This document shows, piece after piece, positions 1 to 8,080 of a stretch of 12,013 nucleotides of DNA. This DNA is from Butyricicoccus sp. Its GTDB lineage: Bacteria > Bacillota > Clostridia > Oscillospirales > Butyricicoccaceae. The stretch covers positions 1 to 12,013 of the forward strand of contig JAHHRO010000049.1 in assembly GCA_020025755.1 (NCBI GenBank), written 5' to 3'. Each line of letters begins with the position of its first letter. Position 1 is the first letter of the stretch. The notes under the pieces were generated by a model. The model was given only the letters and a program-made list of their open reading frames with translations. It was not told where the DNA came from and ran no database searches. A program made the translations under genes and the position numbers.

Positions 1-2
1 AA

Positions 3-53
3 GTCGCTTTGCTCCAATAAAAAACAGCGAAAAGCCTTTTTCTACAAGCTGAA
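3..53 (-). repeat. 51-bp dispersed repeat, copy 1 (downstream of argF)
   Basis: The reverse complement of 3-53 is identical, base for base, to 9765-9815. The match breaks at position 2 on this side and at 9816 on the other. Read on the minus strand it starts TTCAGCTTGTAG, runs through a T6 tract and ends GAGCAAAGCGAC. It directly follows the stem-loop after argF, just as the other copy directly follows a stem-loop after pncB. The two copies are therefore inverted relative to the chromosome but equivalent relative to transcription. A genome-wide family of 3'-end repeats is likely, but only two copies are visible. Confidence 0.9.
19..51 (-). terminator. Possible intrinsic terminator inside the 51-bp repeat, for the arg operon
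   Basis: On the minus strand CAGC (51-48) pairs with GCTG (28-25) and GAAAA (42-38) with TTTTC (33-29). A 5-nt bulge sits on the 5' side, the loop is AGGC, and six T follow (24-19). It lies about 40 nt past the argF stop codon, so it could end the arg transcript. The stem is A-U-rich and bulged, so alone it would be weak. The GC-rich stem just upstream may assist. Confidence 0.5.
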
Positions 54-87
54 TCCGGCTGCGACACGTTCGCAGCCGGATTTTTTT
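52..87 (+). terminator. Strong stem-loop with T-tract on the plus strand, between argF and the window edge
   Basis: AATCCGGCTGCG (52-63) pairs perfectly with CGCAGCCGGATT (71-82) around a 7-nt loop, and T continues to 87 on the plus strand. The T-tract is on the side that would stop a rightward transcript arriving from outside the window. For the leftward argF transcript the same stem forms 8 nt after the stop codon but is followed by CAGCTTG, not U. It may be a shared terminator between convergent genes; the left-hand neighbour is not visible. Confidence 0.6.
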
Positions 88-89
88 GT

Positions 90-992
90 TTAGCCAAGCA
101 GTTTTACAAGCACAGCTTTCTGCGCATGCAGCCGGTTTTCTGCTTCTTCAAAAATTTCATCTGCATGAGACTCAAAGACTTCGTCTGTGATCTCCTGTCC
201 ACGGTATGCAGGCAGACAGTGCAGCACCATTGCGCCCTCGCGTGCAGCAGACATCAGCGTATCATTGACCTGATATCCGGCGAATACCTTGGTGCGCGCT
301 TCCTTTTCGCTTTCCTGCCCCATGGATGCCCAAGTATCCGTGTACACAACATCTGCGTTCTGTACGGCTTCCATGGGATCAGTGGTCAGCGTGAAGTTCG
401 GATCGCCCTCGGCAAATGCCAGTACGCCTGCATCCGGTCCATAGCCCTCTGGGCAGGCGACAGAAATCTGCATGCCCATTTTCAGACCGCCTACAATCAA
501 GGAATTGGTCATGTTGTTGCCATCGCCGATGTAAGCAAGCTTGATGCCTTCCAAAGAAGCATATTTTTCGCGGATGGTCATAAGGTCGGCAAGTACCTGA
601 CAGGGGTGCGCAAAGTCGGTCAGTCCGTTGATGATCGGGATGGAGCCATATTGCGCAAGATCTTCGACCTCCTGCTGGGCAAAGGTACGGATCATAATAC
701 CGTCCAGATAGCGGGAGAGGACGCGTGCGGTATCCTGTACAGGTTCTCCGCGCCCGATTTGCAGATCGCGAGCGGATAGGAACAGTGCCTGACCGCCCAG
801 CTGGTACATACCGGTCTCAAAGGAAACTCGGGTACGGGTCGAGGATTTTTGGAAGATCATACCCAGCGATTTTCCGGCAAGCAGGGGGTGTGGGATGTGA
901 TTTTTCTTTTCATATTTAAGCTGGTCGGCAAGATCCAGAATGGAAATGATCTCCTCCGTGGAGAGGTCGAGCAGTTTGAGTAAATGTTTCAT
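90..992 (-). CDS. argF: Ornithine carbamoyltransferase (anabolic), last gene of the arg operon
   Basis: This 300-residue protein transfers the carbamoyl group of carbamoyl phosphate to ornithine, giving citrulline, in the cytoplasm. Family signatures are all present: the carbamoyl-phosphate loop STRTR (residues 51-55), HPCQ (129-132), the ornithine-binding D-x3-SMG (219-225) and the catalytic HCLP (258-261). Length is normal for the family (about 300-335). The start at 992 follows a modest AAAGGA 12-13 nt upstream, 18 nt after the argD TAG stop. Its place at the end of a full biosynthetic operon, with no arcA or arcC nearby, argues for the anabolic rather than the arginine-deiminase-pathway enzyme. 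Carbamoyl phosphate synthase genes are not in the window. Confidence 0.96.
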   Translation of the reverse strand: MKHLLKLLDLSTEEIISILDLADQLKYEKKNHIPHPLLAGKSLGMIFQKSSTRTRVSFETGMYQLGGQALFLSARDLQIGRGEPVQDTARVLSRYLDGIMIRTFAQQEVEDLAQYGSIPIINGLTDFAHPCQVLADLMTIREKYASLEGIKLAYIGDGNNMTNSLIVGGLKMGMQISVACPEGYGPDAGVLAFAEGDPNFTLTTDPMEAVQNADVVYTDTWASMGQESEKEARTKVFAGYQVNDTLMSAAREGAMVLHCLPAYRGQEITDEVFESHADEIFEEAENRLHAQKAVLVKLLG

Positions 993-1010
993 AGAAGGGT
1001 TCCTTTCTGT

Positions 1011-2195
1011 CTAACTACAAAATACGGGCTGCATCAGGGCGAGGGCTTCGTCCAGTTCCTGATAGGTAATGGTAAGCGGCGGCAGGAGGCGGATTGCATT
1101 CTGTCCGGCTGTGAGGACAAGAACCCCGTGCGCGATCAGCTTCTGGGCAAGTGCGCTGTGCTGTCCATCCGGAACGATGATGCCGAGCATAAGACCGGAG
1201 CCGCGTACCCCCTTGATCAGTGGAGAGTGGAACTCGAGGAGTTTTTGTTTGAGATAAGCACCTTTTTCGCGGACTTCTCTCAGAAAGGCAGGGTCATTGA
1301 CGACGGAAAGCACCGCGTTTGCTGCGGCGCATACAGTTGGAGAACCGCCGAAGGTCGTGGCATGGGTGCCGGGGGTCAGTGTATCACAGCAGGATTTGGC
1401 TGCCATCACAGCCCCAATGGGCACGCCGCCGCCCAGTCCCTTTGCCATCGTGACGATATCCGGCTGTATATCATACTGCTGGAAGCAGAACAGAGAGCCG
1501 GTGCGCCCGATGCCGGTCTGCACCTCGTCGATGATGAGGAGCAGATCCTTTTCACGGCACAGTGCTTCAACGGCTTTGACGAAGGTCGGATCTTGCGGCA
1601 GGACACCGCCTTCCCCTTGGATCAGCTCCATCATGATGGCACAGGTGCTGTCATCTACTTTTGATTTGAGATCATCAAGATCTCCGGCTCTGGCATAGTC
1701 AAAGCCCTCTGTAAACGGGAAGAAGAAATCATGGAAGCGTGTCTGTCCTGTGGCTTTGAGGGTCGTGATGGTACGCCCATGAAAGGAGTTCCAGAGCGTC
1801 ACGATCTTATGCCGTCCCATACCGTATTTGTCAAAAGCGTATTTCCGCGCAATTTTGATTGCACCCTCGTTGGATTCTGCGCCGGAGTTTGCAAAGAAGA
1901 CCTTGCCCATACCCGTTGCGGAGACAAGTGTTTTGGCTGTCTGCACCATCGGTGCTGTAGTGAACAGGTTGGAGACGTGCATGAGGGTATGGATCTGTTC
2001 TGTGATCGCCTTGGTCAATACAGGGTGGTCATAGCCCAGACAGTTGACTCCGATGCCCGAGGTCAGGTCGATGTATCGCTTGCCGGATACATCCCAGAGG
2101 GCAGACCCCTTGCCATGGTCGAGGGCGATGGGAAATCTGCCGTAGGTCTGCATAACATACTGTTCTTCTTCTGCTTTTAATTCTTGATAGGTCAT
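1011..2195 (-). CDS. argD: Acetylornithine aminotransferase
   Basis: A class-III PLP-dependent aminotransferase of 394 residues. It converts N-acetylglutamate semialdehyde and glutamate to N2-acetylornithine and 2-oxoglutarate. Visible signatures are NSGAESNE (103-110), which contacts the PLP phosphate, the cofactor-binding aspartate D223 in IIDEVQTG (221-228), and the Schiff-base lysine K252 in AKGLGGG. The start at 2195 has GGGAG about 9 nt upstream and lies 19 nt after the argB stop. Related enzymes can also act as succinyldiaminopimelate or GABA aminotransferases, but the position between argB and argF makes the arginine role clear. The gene ends with TAG. Confidence 0.95.
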   Translation of the reverse strand: MTYQELKAEEEQYVMQTYGRFPIALDHGKGSALWDVSGKRYIDLTSGIGVNCLGYDHPVLTKAITEQIHTLMHVSNLFTTAPMVQTAKTLVSATGMGKVFFANSGAESNEGAIKIARKYAFDKYGMGRHKIVTLWNSFHGRTITTLKATGQTRFHDFFFPFTEGFDYARAGDLDDLKSKVDDSTCAIMMELIQGEGGVLPQDPTFVKAVEALCREKDLLLIIDEVQTGIGRTGSLFCFQQYDIQPDIVTMAKGLGGGVPIGAVMAAKSCCDTLTPGTHATTFGGSPTVCAAANAVLSVVNDPAFLREVREKGAYLKQKLLEFHSPLIKGVRGSGLMLGIIVPDGQHSALAQKLIAHGVLVLTAGQNAIRLLPPLTITYQELDEALALMQPVFCS

Positions 2196-2214
2196 AAGTC
2201 AATCTCCCATACGA

Positions 2215-3084
2215 TCAGATAAACATGGTTCCAACACCGGCATCGCTTAACAGCTCGATCAAGATGGAGTGCTTGATGCGTCCGTCCTGAATGTTTGCAC
2301 GTTCTACGCCGTTACGGATCGCCTCAACACAGCAATCGACTTTGGGGATCATGCCGCCCGAGATCACCCCCTCTTTGATAAGGGCAGGCACTTCGGATAC
2401 TTTGAGGCGTGTGAGCAGTGTGTTTTCGTCCTTTGGATCGCGGAGCAGACCGCGTACATCGGTCAGCAGGATGAGTTTTTTCGCGCCAAGTGCAATGGCA
2501 AGCTTGGCGGCGGCGGTGTCTGCGTTGATGTTATAGTTGGTATCCTCGTCGATGCCCTGCGCAACGGTGGAAACGACGGGGATATAGCCGCGGCTCAGGA
2601 CGTCGATCACCGGCTGCGGATTGACGGAAACGATATCGCCTACATAGCCGTAGTCGGTGTTTTGTGCATCGGTGAGACGCTTGGCACAGAACAAGCCGCC
2701 GTCCATACCGCCCAGACCAATTCCCTGACCGCCTGCGTGCTGGAGCAGGGTCACAAGATCCTTGTTGACCTTACCGCACAGGATCATTTGTACGATATCC
2801 ATAGTCTCGCGGTCGGTATAGCGAAGACCGTTGACAAAGTGGGATTCCTTGCCAATCTTTTTCAACATATCAGAAATTTCAGGGCCGCCGCCATGTACAA
2901 CAACGACACGCACCCCCACAAGGGACAGTAGAACGATATCATGAATGACGGCGTCTTTTAATTCTTTATTGATCATTGCATTGCCGCCATATTTGACGAC
3001 AACGGTTTGACCATAATACTCCTGAATATAGGGGAGTGCTTCAACCAATACGCTTGCATTGGCGGCTGGATCGAATGTACACAT
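2215..3084 (-). CDS. argB: Acetylglutamate kinase, probably arginine-feedback-inhibited
   Basis: This 289-residue amino-acid-kinase-fold protein phosphorylates N-acetylglutamate with ATP, the second step of the pathway. Visible motifs are KYGGNAM (31-37, phosphate-binding lysine), VHGGGP (63-68) and NINADTAAAKLA (185-196). Compared with the short arginine-insensitive E. coli enzyme (258 residues), it has an N-terminal helical extension before KYGG. It also has a C-terminal HSILIELLSDAGVGTM segment like that of arginine-inhibited hexameric enzymes such as those of Thermotoga and Pseudomonas. Feedback control by arginine is therefore likely, which fits a cyclic ArgJ-type pathway. It begins 11 nt after the argJ stop; its AAGGAG ribosome site overlaps that TAA. 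Confidence 0.96.
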   Translation of the reverse strand: MCTFDPAANASVLVEALPYIQEYYGQTVVVKYGGNAMINKELKDAVIHDIVLLSLVGVRVVVVHGGGPEISDMLKKIGKESHFVNGLRYTDRETMDIVQMILCGKVNKDLVTLLQHAGGQGIGLGGMDGGLFCAKRLTDAQNTDYGYVGDIVSVNPQPVIDVLSRGYIPVVSTVAQGIDEDTNYNINADTAAAKLAIALGAKKLILLTDVRGLLRDPKDENTLLTRLKVSEVPALIKEGVISGGMIPKVDCCVEAIRNGVERANIQDGRIKHSILIELLSDAGVGTMFI

Positions 3085-3095
3085 AAATCTGCTCC

Positions 3096-4304
3096 TTAGG
3101 TGCGGTAGTCGCCATTGATTTTTACATAGTCATAGGTGAGGTCACAGCCCCATGCCGTGACCGAATGGTCGCCGTCGTGCAGATCGACTGTGATCGTGAC
3201 CTCCTCTTGTGAAAGGATCTTCTTCGCAAGGGTTTCGTCAAAGTCCAGTGCGCGTCCTGCCTTGCAGACCGCAATATTTCCGGCAGCAGAACAAAATGCG
3301 ATATCGACAGCGTCTGGATTGAATGTCTCACCTGAATATCCCATGGCACACAGGATACGCCCCCAGTTTGCATCCGCGCCAAACAGGGCAGCCTTCACAA
3401 GAGAGGATTTGCAGACAGCCTTTGCAAGCCCTTCGGCGGTATCCTCATCCTGTGCACCGTGTACCGTGCAGGTCATGAGACGGGAAGCCCCTTCGCCGTC
3501 TGCGGCGATCTTGCGTGCGAGTGTGATGCAGACAGCCTCCAATGCCTCGTAAAAGTCGGCGGCAGTCTCTGGCGTACACAAAGGTTCATTTCCGGCAAGA
3601 CCATTCGCGAGAATACAGCAGGTATCGTTTGTGGAGGTATCACCGTCCACAGAAACACGGTTAAAGGACTTCTGAACGGCTTTGCGCAGGAGTGTCTGCA
3701 ACAGGTCGCCATCAATGGCACAGTCGGTCGTGAGAAAGCATAGCATGGTTCCCATATTGGGATGGATCATGCCAGAACCCTTACAGATGCCACCCAGATG
3801 GCAGCACTTCCCGTTCACGGAAAACGAAACAGCCGCGGATTTTTCCACTGTATCCGTGGTCATGATCGCCGTTGCTGCGGCATCAGAACCATTCGGGGAG
3901 AGGGTCAGCGTATGGAGGTTCGCTTCGATACACTCGATATTGAGCCGCTGGCCGATGACACCGGTAGAGCATACGATGATATCATCTTCAGGCAGACCAA
4001 GCAGCTTGGCGCAGGCAGCAGATTCGCGGTTCGCGTTTTCCAGTCCGTCGGGGGCGCAGGCGTTGGCGTTGCCGGAGTTTACGATCACCGCTTGTGCGCG
4101 CTGATTCGCAAGATGGGCGCGTGTGACCTCAATGGGGGACGCCTGTACCCGATTTTTTGTGTACACAGCGGCAGCTGTACAGGGGACATTGGAATAGATC
4201 ACCGCGGTATCATTTTTAGAGGAGGACTCTTTGATGCCACAGCGTGTAGCACCGGCTGAAAAGCCTTGCGCGGCAGTCACGCCGCCTGAAATGATTTCAT
4301 ACAT
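3096..4304 (-). CDS. argJ: Glutamate N-acetyltransferase (ornithine acetyltransferase)
   Basis: A 402-residue Ntn-type autoprocessing enzyme. It moves the acetyl group from N-acetylornithine to glutamate, recycling acetate. Bifunctional members also use acetyl-CoA, and sequence alone does not show which type this is. The self-cleavage site is KGSGMIHPNMGTML (175-188). Cleavage is expected before the nucleophile T186, giving alpha and beta chains. The residue before it is G185, where most family members have Ala. The oxyanion-hole STGVIG is at 113-118. AAGGAG lies about 13 nt before the start, 18 nt after argC. With no argA or argE in the cluster, this is the cyclic acetyl-recycling route. Confidence 0.95.
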   Translation of the reverse strand: MYEIISGGVTAAQGFSAGATRCGIKESSSKNDTAVIYSNVPCTAAAVYTKNRVQASPIEVTRAHLANQRAQAVIVNSGNANACAPDGLENANRESAACAKLLGLPEDDIIVCSTGVIGQRLNIECIEANLHTLTLSPNGSDAAATAIMTTDTVEKSAAVSFSVNGKCCHLGGICKGSGMIHPNMGTMLCFLTTDCAIDGDLLQTLLRKAVQKSFNRVSVDGDTSTNDTCCILANGLAGNEPLCTPETAADFYEALEAVCITLARKIAADGEGASRLMTCTVHGAQDEDTAEGLAKAVCKSSLVKAALFGADANWGRILCAMGYSGETFNPDAVDIAFCSAAGNIAVCKAGRALDFDETLAKKILSQEEVTITVDLHDGDHSVTAWGCDLTYDYVKINGDYRT

Positions 4305-4322
4305 GAGGGGGGATGCTCCTTT

Positions 4323-5243
4323 CTATGGGATCAGTCCGGTAGTCTCCGCCAGACCGAGCATGAGGTTCATATTTTGGACAGCCGCACCCGATGCGCCTTT
4401 ACCAAGATTGTCAAAGAGGGCGGTCACGATGGTCTGCGTGTCATGTCCATTTACAAAAAGTGTCAGTCCGTCATGTCCTGCCAGCGTGTTGGCGGAGATC
4501 ATAGCGGAGCCAGCTTCGAGGGGGGCAACGGAAACCAGCGTTTGCCCTGCATAATGGGCACAGAGCGTCTCCCAGACAGTCTGTGCGCTGTGGGTTGGGA
4601 GCATGATCGTGGTTGCCATGCCCTTATAGTAGTCATCTACAATGGGGCAGAACACAGGAGGCTGTGTCAGTCCGCATACGGTCTGCATCTCAGGCAGATG
4701 CTTATGCCGGAGGTTCAGAGCATACATGCGTGGGGCATAGAGTTCGGTGCGCTTTTCCGATGCTTCATAATCCGCGATCATGTTTTTACCGCCGCCCGAA
4801 TAGCCAGTCAGGGAAAAGCAGGTGAGCGGCGTGTCTTTCGTAAGCAGCCCGCTCGCAATGAGCGGATAGACGGAGGCGATCAAGCCTGTCGCATGACAGC
4901 CGGGATTGGCAACGCGTTTGGCGCACGCAATGGCATTGCGGTGTGCGGCGGAAAGCTCCGGAAATCCATACGCCCAGCCGGACGCCGTGCGGTGTGCGGT
5001 GGAAGCATCAATCACGCGTGTCTTGGGGTTCTCGATGAGCGATACCGCTTCCCGTGCCGCCGTATCAGGCAGACACAGGAAAACGATATCTGCGGCGTTG
5101 AGAAAACGCTTGCGTTCAGCGGTATCCTTGCGCTTGTCATCATCGATGAGTAGCAGCTCCAAGTCATCACGCGCACCCAAACGCGCATGGATCTGAAGTC
5201 CGGTCGTGCCTTCCTTGCCATCAATATAGATCTTTGGGCGCAT
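4323..5243 (-). CDS. argC: N-acetyl-gamma-glutamyl-phosphate reductase, type 2 (short form)
   Basis: This 306-residue NADPH-dependent reductase converts N-acetylglutamyl phosphate to the semialdehyde. The N-terminus (YIDGKEGTTGLQI, 6-18) and length match the type 2 ArgC family rather than the longer type 1 (about 340-350 residues) typical of Bacillus. The catalytic cysteine is C116 in NPGCHATG (113-120). GYSGGGK is at 147-153, and the probable catalytic base is H182 in HKHLPE (180-185). The start codon shares its A with the TGA stop of argH (TGATG), and GGAGG lies inside the argH end, so the two genes are probably translationally coupled. That overlap also fixes the start. Confidence 0.94.
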   Translation of the reverse strand: MRPKIYIDGKEGTTGLQIHARLGARDDLELLLIDDDKRKDTAERKRFLNAADIVFLCLPDTAAREAVSLIENPKTRVIDASTAHRTASGWAYGFPELSAAHRNAIACAKRVANPGCHATGLIASVYPLIASGLLTKDTPLTCFSLTGYSGGGKNMIADYEASEKRTELYAPRMYALNLRHKHLPEMQTVCGLTQPPVFCPIVDDYYKGMATTIMLPTHSAQTVWETLCAHYAGQTLVSVAPLEAGSAMISANTLAGHDGLTLFVNGHDTQTIVTALFDNLGKGASGAAVQNMNLMLGLAETTGLIP

Positions 5244-6637
5244 CAGGCTTCCTCCTTTTGTGCGCGCAGGAAGCTCCGGATCATTTCGATCTGGCGCGAT
5301 ACCTCATCGGGAGCAGGGCCGCCCAGAGAGCGACGTTCACGCACACAGGTTCCAAGATCGATCGCATGATAGATATCTTCCTCAAACAGCGGAGAGAGTG
5401 CTTGATACTCTGTAAGGGTCAGCGTATCGAGTGTCTTGCCTTGCTCAATGCAGGTATGCACCAGCGTACCGGTTATCTTGTAGGCATCACGGAAAGGCAT
5501 CCCCTTTTTGGTGAGGTAGTCGGCGCAGTCGGTCGCGTTGATGAAGCCGCGCTTGGCTGCGTTCTCCATGTTCTTTGTCAGGATGGTCATGGTCTGGAAC
5601 ATGGGCGCAATGACCGTGAGACAGTTCTTTACGGTGTCGATCGCCTCGAAGGTGGCTTCCTTATCCTCCTGCATATCCTTGTTGTATGCGAGCGGGATCG
5701 CTTTCATAAAGGTCAGGAGCGTGGTGAGTGCGCCGTAGACACGCCCTGTCTTGCCACGGATCAGTTCACAGATGTCCGGATTCTTTTTCTGCGGCATGAT
5801 GGAGGAGCCGGTCGAGTAGGCATCATCAAGCTCGATAAACTTAAACTCCCACGAACACCAAGCAATGACTTCCTCTGAGAGACGGGATAGGTGCATCATC
5901 AGAATGGAAAGATCGGAGCAAAGTTCGATGCAGTAATCGCGATCGGATACACCATCTAGGGAGTTATCCATGACGGAGGAGAAGTGCAGGAGTTCTGCGA
6001 CAAGGGAACGGTCGATTGGGTATGTCGTGCCTGCAAGTGCACCCGAGCCGAGCGGCAGGGCATCCATGCCTGCAAGGCAATCATCCAGACGGCGCACATC
6101 ACGCCGAAACATGTTTGCATACGCCATCAGGTGATGGGCAAAGGTGATTGGCTGTGCGCGCTGCAAATGGGTGTAGCCGGGCATGACCGACTCGCGGTGC
6201 TGTTCTGCCACATCACACAGCACTTGCATAAAATGCAGCACCAGTGCACGGATCTCATGGATCTCACGGCGTACATACAGGCGCATATCCAGCGCAACCT
6301 GATCGTTGCGCGACCGTGCAGTATGCAGCCGCTTGCCGGCATCGCCAATGCGCTCGGTCAGAAGCTGCTCATTTGCCATGTGGATATCTTCATAGAGGGC
6401 GGGAGAAAATTCGATCTTGCCTGCTCTGATATCTGCGAGCAGCCCTTGCAGTCCCTGCGTGATTGCAGCGGCATCCTCCTTTGAGATAATGCCCTGCTGT
6501 GCCAGCATCGTCGCATGGGCGATAGAGCCTTGGATATCCTCTGCATACATACGGCAGTCAAACATAACGGATGAGTTGAAGTCATTTACGATCGCATCGG
6601 TTTCCTTTTGAAAGCGTCCTGCCCACATTTTAGCCAT
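5243..6637 (-). CDS. argH: Argininosuccinate lyase
   Basis: A 464-residue member of the fumarase/aspartase superfamily. It splits argininosuccinate into arginine and fumarate, the final step. The signature loop GSSIMPQKKNPD is at 277-288 and carries the catalytic serine. The partner segment GYTHLQRAQP (154-163) has the active-site T-H pair, and TARSRNDQ (106-113) is also typical. The N-terminus MAKMWAGRF is the standard start of the family. GAGGA lies about 11 nt upstream. The gene is separated from argG by 93 nt holding a terminator, and overlaps argC by one base. Confidence 0.97.
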   Translation of the reverse strand: MAKMWAGRFQKETDAIVNDFNSSVMFDCRMYAEDIQGSIAHATMLAQQGIISKEDAAAITQGLQGLLADIRAGKIEFSPALYEDIHMANEQLLTERIGDAGKRLHTARSRNDQVALDMRLYVRREIHEIRALVLHFMQVLCDVAEQHRESVMPGYTHLQRAQPITFAHHLMAYANMFRRDVRRLDDCLAGMDALPLGSGALAGTTYPIDRSLVAELLHFSSVMDNSLDGVSDRDYCIELCSDLSILMMHLSRLSEEVIAWCSWEFKFIELDDAYSTGSSIMPQKKNPDICELIRGKTGRVYGALTTLLTFMKAIPLAYNKDMQEDKEATFEAIDTVKNCLTVIAPMFQTMTILTKNMENAAKRGFINATDCADYLTKKGMPFRDAYKITGTLVHTCIEQGKTLDTLTLTEYQALSPLFEEDIYHAIDLGTCVRERRSLGGPAPDEVSRQIEMIRSFLRAQKEEA

Positions 6638-6680
6638 AATAAAAAATCCTCGTTTCTAAATCGCAGTTACATGAATGTTA

Positions 6681-6716
6681 TATAAAAATACACGGGACAA
6701 GTCGTCTTGCCCCGTG
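6681..6716 (-). terminator. Intrinsic terminator between argG and argH
   Basis: On the minus strand CACGGGGCAAG (6716-6706) pairs with CTTGTCCCGTG (6701-6691), including one G-U pair, around the loop ACGA. TATTTTTATA follows (6690-6681). The stem begins 14 nt after the argG stop. This is a textbook terminator shape, although argH downstream belongs to the same pathway and the same strand. Partial readthrough would give more ArgG than the rest. I do not see a convincing promoter in the 43 nt before argH. Confidence 0.8.
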
Positions 6717-6730
6717 TGAGTTGGTCAAGA

Positions 6731-7981
6731 TTATTCTACCGAAGGGAAGCCGGAACCCGTTTTATCCTTGAGCGAGAGGTCATGCATGGCACGAACCTTG
6801 AGCGGCAGACCAAAGAGATTGATGAATCCGGCGGAATCCGCTTGATCGTAGGAATCGTCCTCGCCAAAGGTTGCGATATCCTCCGAGTAGAGTGAGTAGG
6901 GGGAGGTAACGGAAGCCGGAATGATATTGCCCTTGTACAGCTTGAGTTTGACATCGCCTGTGACGGTCTGCTGGGTCTCGGTCACAAAGGCAGTCATCGC
7001 TTTACGCAGAGGGGTATACCACTGACCATTATATACGAGATCGGCAAAGTGGAGTGCCAGCTGCTGTTTGTAGTGCTGGGTCTCCTTATCCAGTGTAATT
7101 TCTTCGAGTTTTTGGTGTGCAGCGTACAGGACAGCACCGCCCGGTGTCTCATAGACACCTCTGGACTTCATGCCCACCAGACGATTTTCCACGATATCCA
7201 GAATACCGCAGCCGTTTTCGCCGCCTAGTTTGTTGAGCGTCTCGATCAGGGCAACGGAATCCATTTGCTCTCCGTTTACAGCGGTTGGAACGCCCTTTTC
7301 AAAGTGGATGGTGACATAGGTCGGCACATCGGGTGCCTGTTCAGGCGATACGCCCAGCTCCAGAAATCCTGGTTTATTGATCGGTGCTTCGTTTGCCGGA
7401 TCTTCGAGATCCAGCCCTTCGTGGGACAGATGCCATAGGTTTTTGTCCTTGGAATAGTTGGTTTCCTTGTTGATCTTCAGTGGGATGTTGTGCTTTTCCG
7501 CATACTCGATTTCCTTTTCACGGCTGTTGAGTTCCCAGAACCGCCAAGGTGCAATGACATCCATGTGCGGCGCAAATGCCTTGATTGCAAGTTCAAATCT
7601 CACCTGATCGTTGCCCTTGCCCGTGCAGCCGTGGCAGATCGCGTCTGCGCCTTCCTTGAGGGCGATCTCAACGATGCGCTTTGCAATGATCGGTCTTGCG
7701 AAGGAAGTGCCCAGCAGATACTGCTCATAGGTCGCACCAGCCTGCATGGTCGGAATGATAAAGTCATCTACGAATTCCTTGGTCAGATCTTCAATATAGA
7801 GCTTGGAAGCACCGGTCTTGCGTGCTTTTTCTTCCAGACCATCGAGCTCAGTGCCCTGACCGACATTACCCGAAACAGCGATGACCTCGCAGCCGTAATG
7901 TTCCTTGAGCCACGGAATGAGAACGGAAGTATCCAGACCGCCAGAGTATGCCAAAACGACTTTATTATATTTCTTTTCCAT
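6731..7981 (-). CDS. argG: Argininosuccinate synthase, first gene of the arg cluster
   Basis: A 416-residue ATP-pyrophosphatase-type ligase that joins citrulline and aspartate into argininosuccinate, with AMP and pyrophosphate released. The PP-loop AYSGGLDTS is at 11-19 and GCTGKGNDQVRFE at 118-130; both are diagnostic. Length is at the upper end of the usual 395-415. The start at 7981 has a perfect GGAGGAG (7996-7990) nearby. A TTGCAT-N17-TATAAT promoter lies just upstream, predicting a leader of roughly 36 nt, too short for a T-box or riboswitch. The gene is followed by its own terminator and leads the seven-gene set. Confidence 0.97.
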   Translation of the reverse strand: MEKKYNKVVLAYSGGLDTSVLIPWLKEHYGCEVIAVSGNVGQGTELDGLEEKARKTGASKLYIEDLTKEFVDDFIIPTMQAGATYEQYLLGTSFARPIIAKRIVEIALKEGADAICHGCTGKGNDQVRFELAIKAFAPHMDVIAPWRFWELNSREKEIEYAEKHNIPLKINKETNYSKDKNLWHLSHEGLDLEDPANEAPINKPGFLELGVSPEQAPDVPTYVTIHFEKGVPTAVNGEQMDSVALIETLNKLGGENGCGILDIVENRLVGMKSRGVYETPGGAVLYAAHQKLEEITLDKETQHYKQQLALHFADLVYNGQWYTPLRKAMTAFVTETQQTVTGDVKLKLYKGNIIPASVTSPYSLYSEDIATFGEDDSYDQADSAGFINLFGLPLKVRAMHDLSLKDKTGSGFPSVE

Positions 7982-8023
7982 CTGAAAATCTCCTCCAGAA
8001 TCAGTTGTTTTTAAGATGACATT

Positions 8024-8052
8024 ATTATACGCCTTGACGCTTGAAAATGCAA
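8024..8052 (-). promoter_or_regulatory. Promoter of argG and the arg operon
   Basis: On the minus strand, TTGCAT (8052-8047) and a perfect TATAAT (8029-8024) are separated by exactly 17 nt. This fits a sigma-A promoter, with transcription expected to start near 8017. The -35 differs from TTGACA at two positions. Confidence 0.8.
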
Positions 8053-8057
8053 GAAGA

Positions 8058-8080
8058 ATTTTATAAATATTTTATAAAAT
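8058..8080. repeat. AT-rich short direct repeat upstream of the argG promoter
   Basis: ATTTTATAAAT (8058-8068) is followed directly by ATTTTATAAAAT (8069-8080). The pair sits between the argG -35 box and the ARG-box-like site, where an UP element or a degenerate second ArgR site could lie. The pattern is real; any function is inference. Confidence 0.4.

Noticed and set aside
126..779. Plus-strand frame opposite argF, and similar ones opposite argD, argJ, argC and argH
   Set aside because: Each lies wholly within a well-supported enzyme gene on the other strand and shows no motif or ribosome site.
6640..6690. Separate promoter for argH
   Set aside because: TATAAC is present but no -35 at 16-18 nt fits; the nearest TTGTCC lies only 12 nt away and inside the terminator stem.
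7982..8060. T-box or riboswitch ahead of argG
   Set aside because: The predicted leader is only about 36 nt, with no room for an aptamer and no terminator-antiterminator pair before the start codon.
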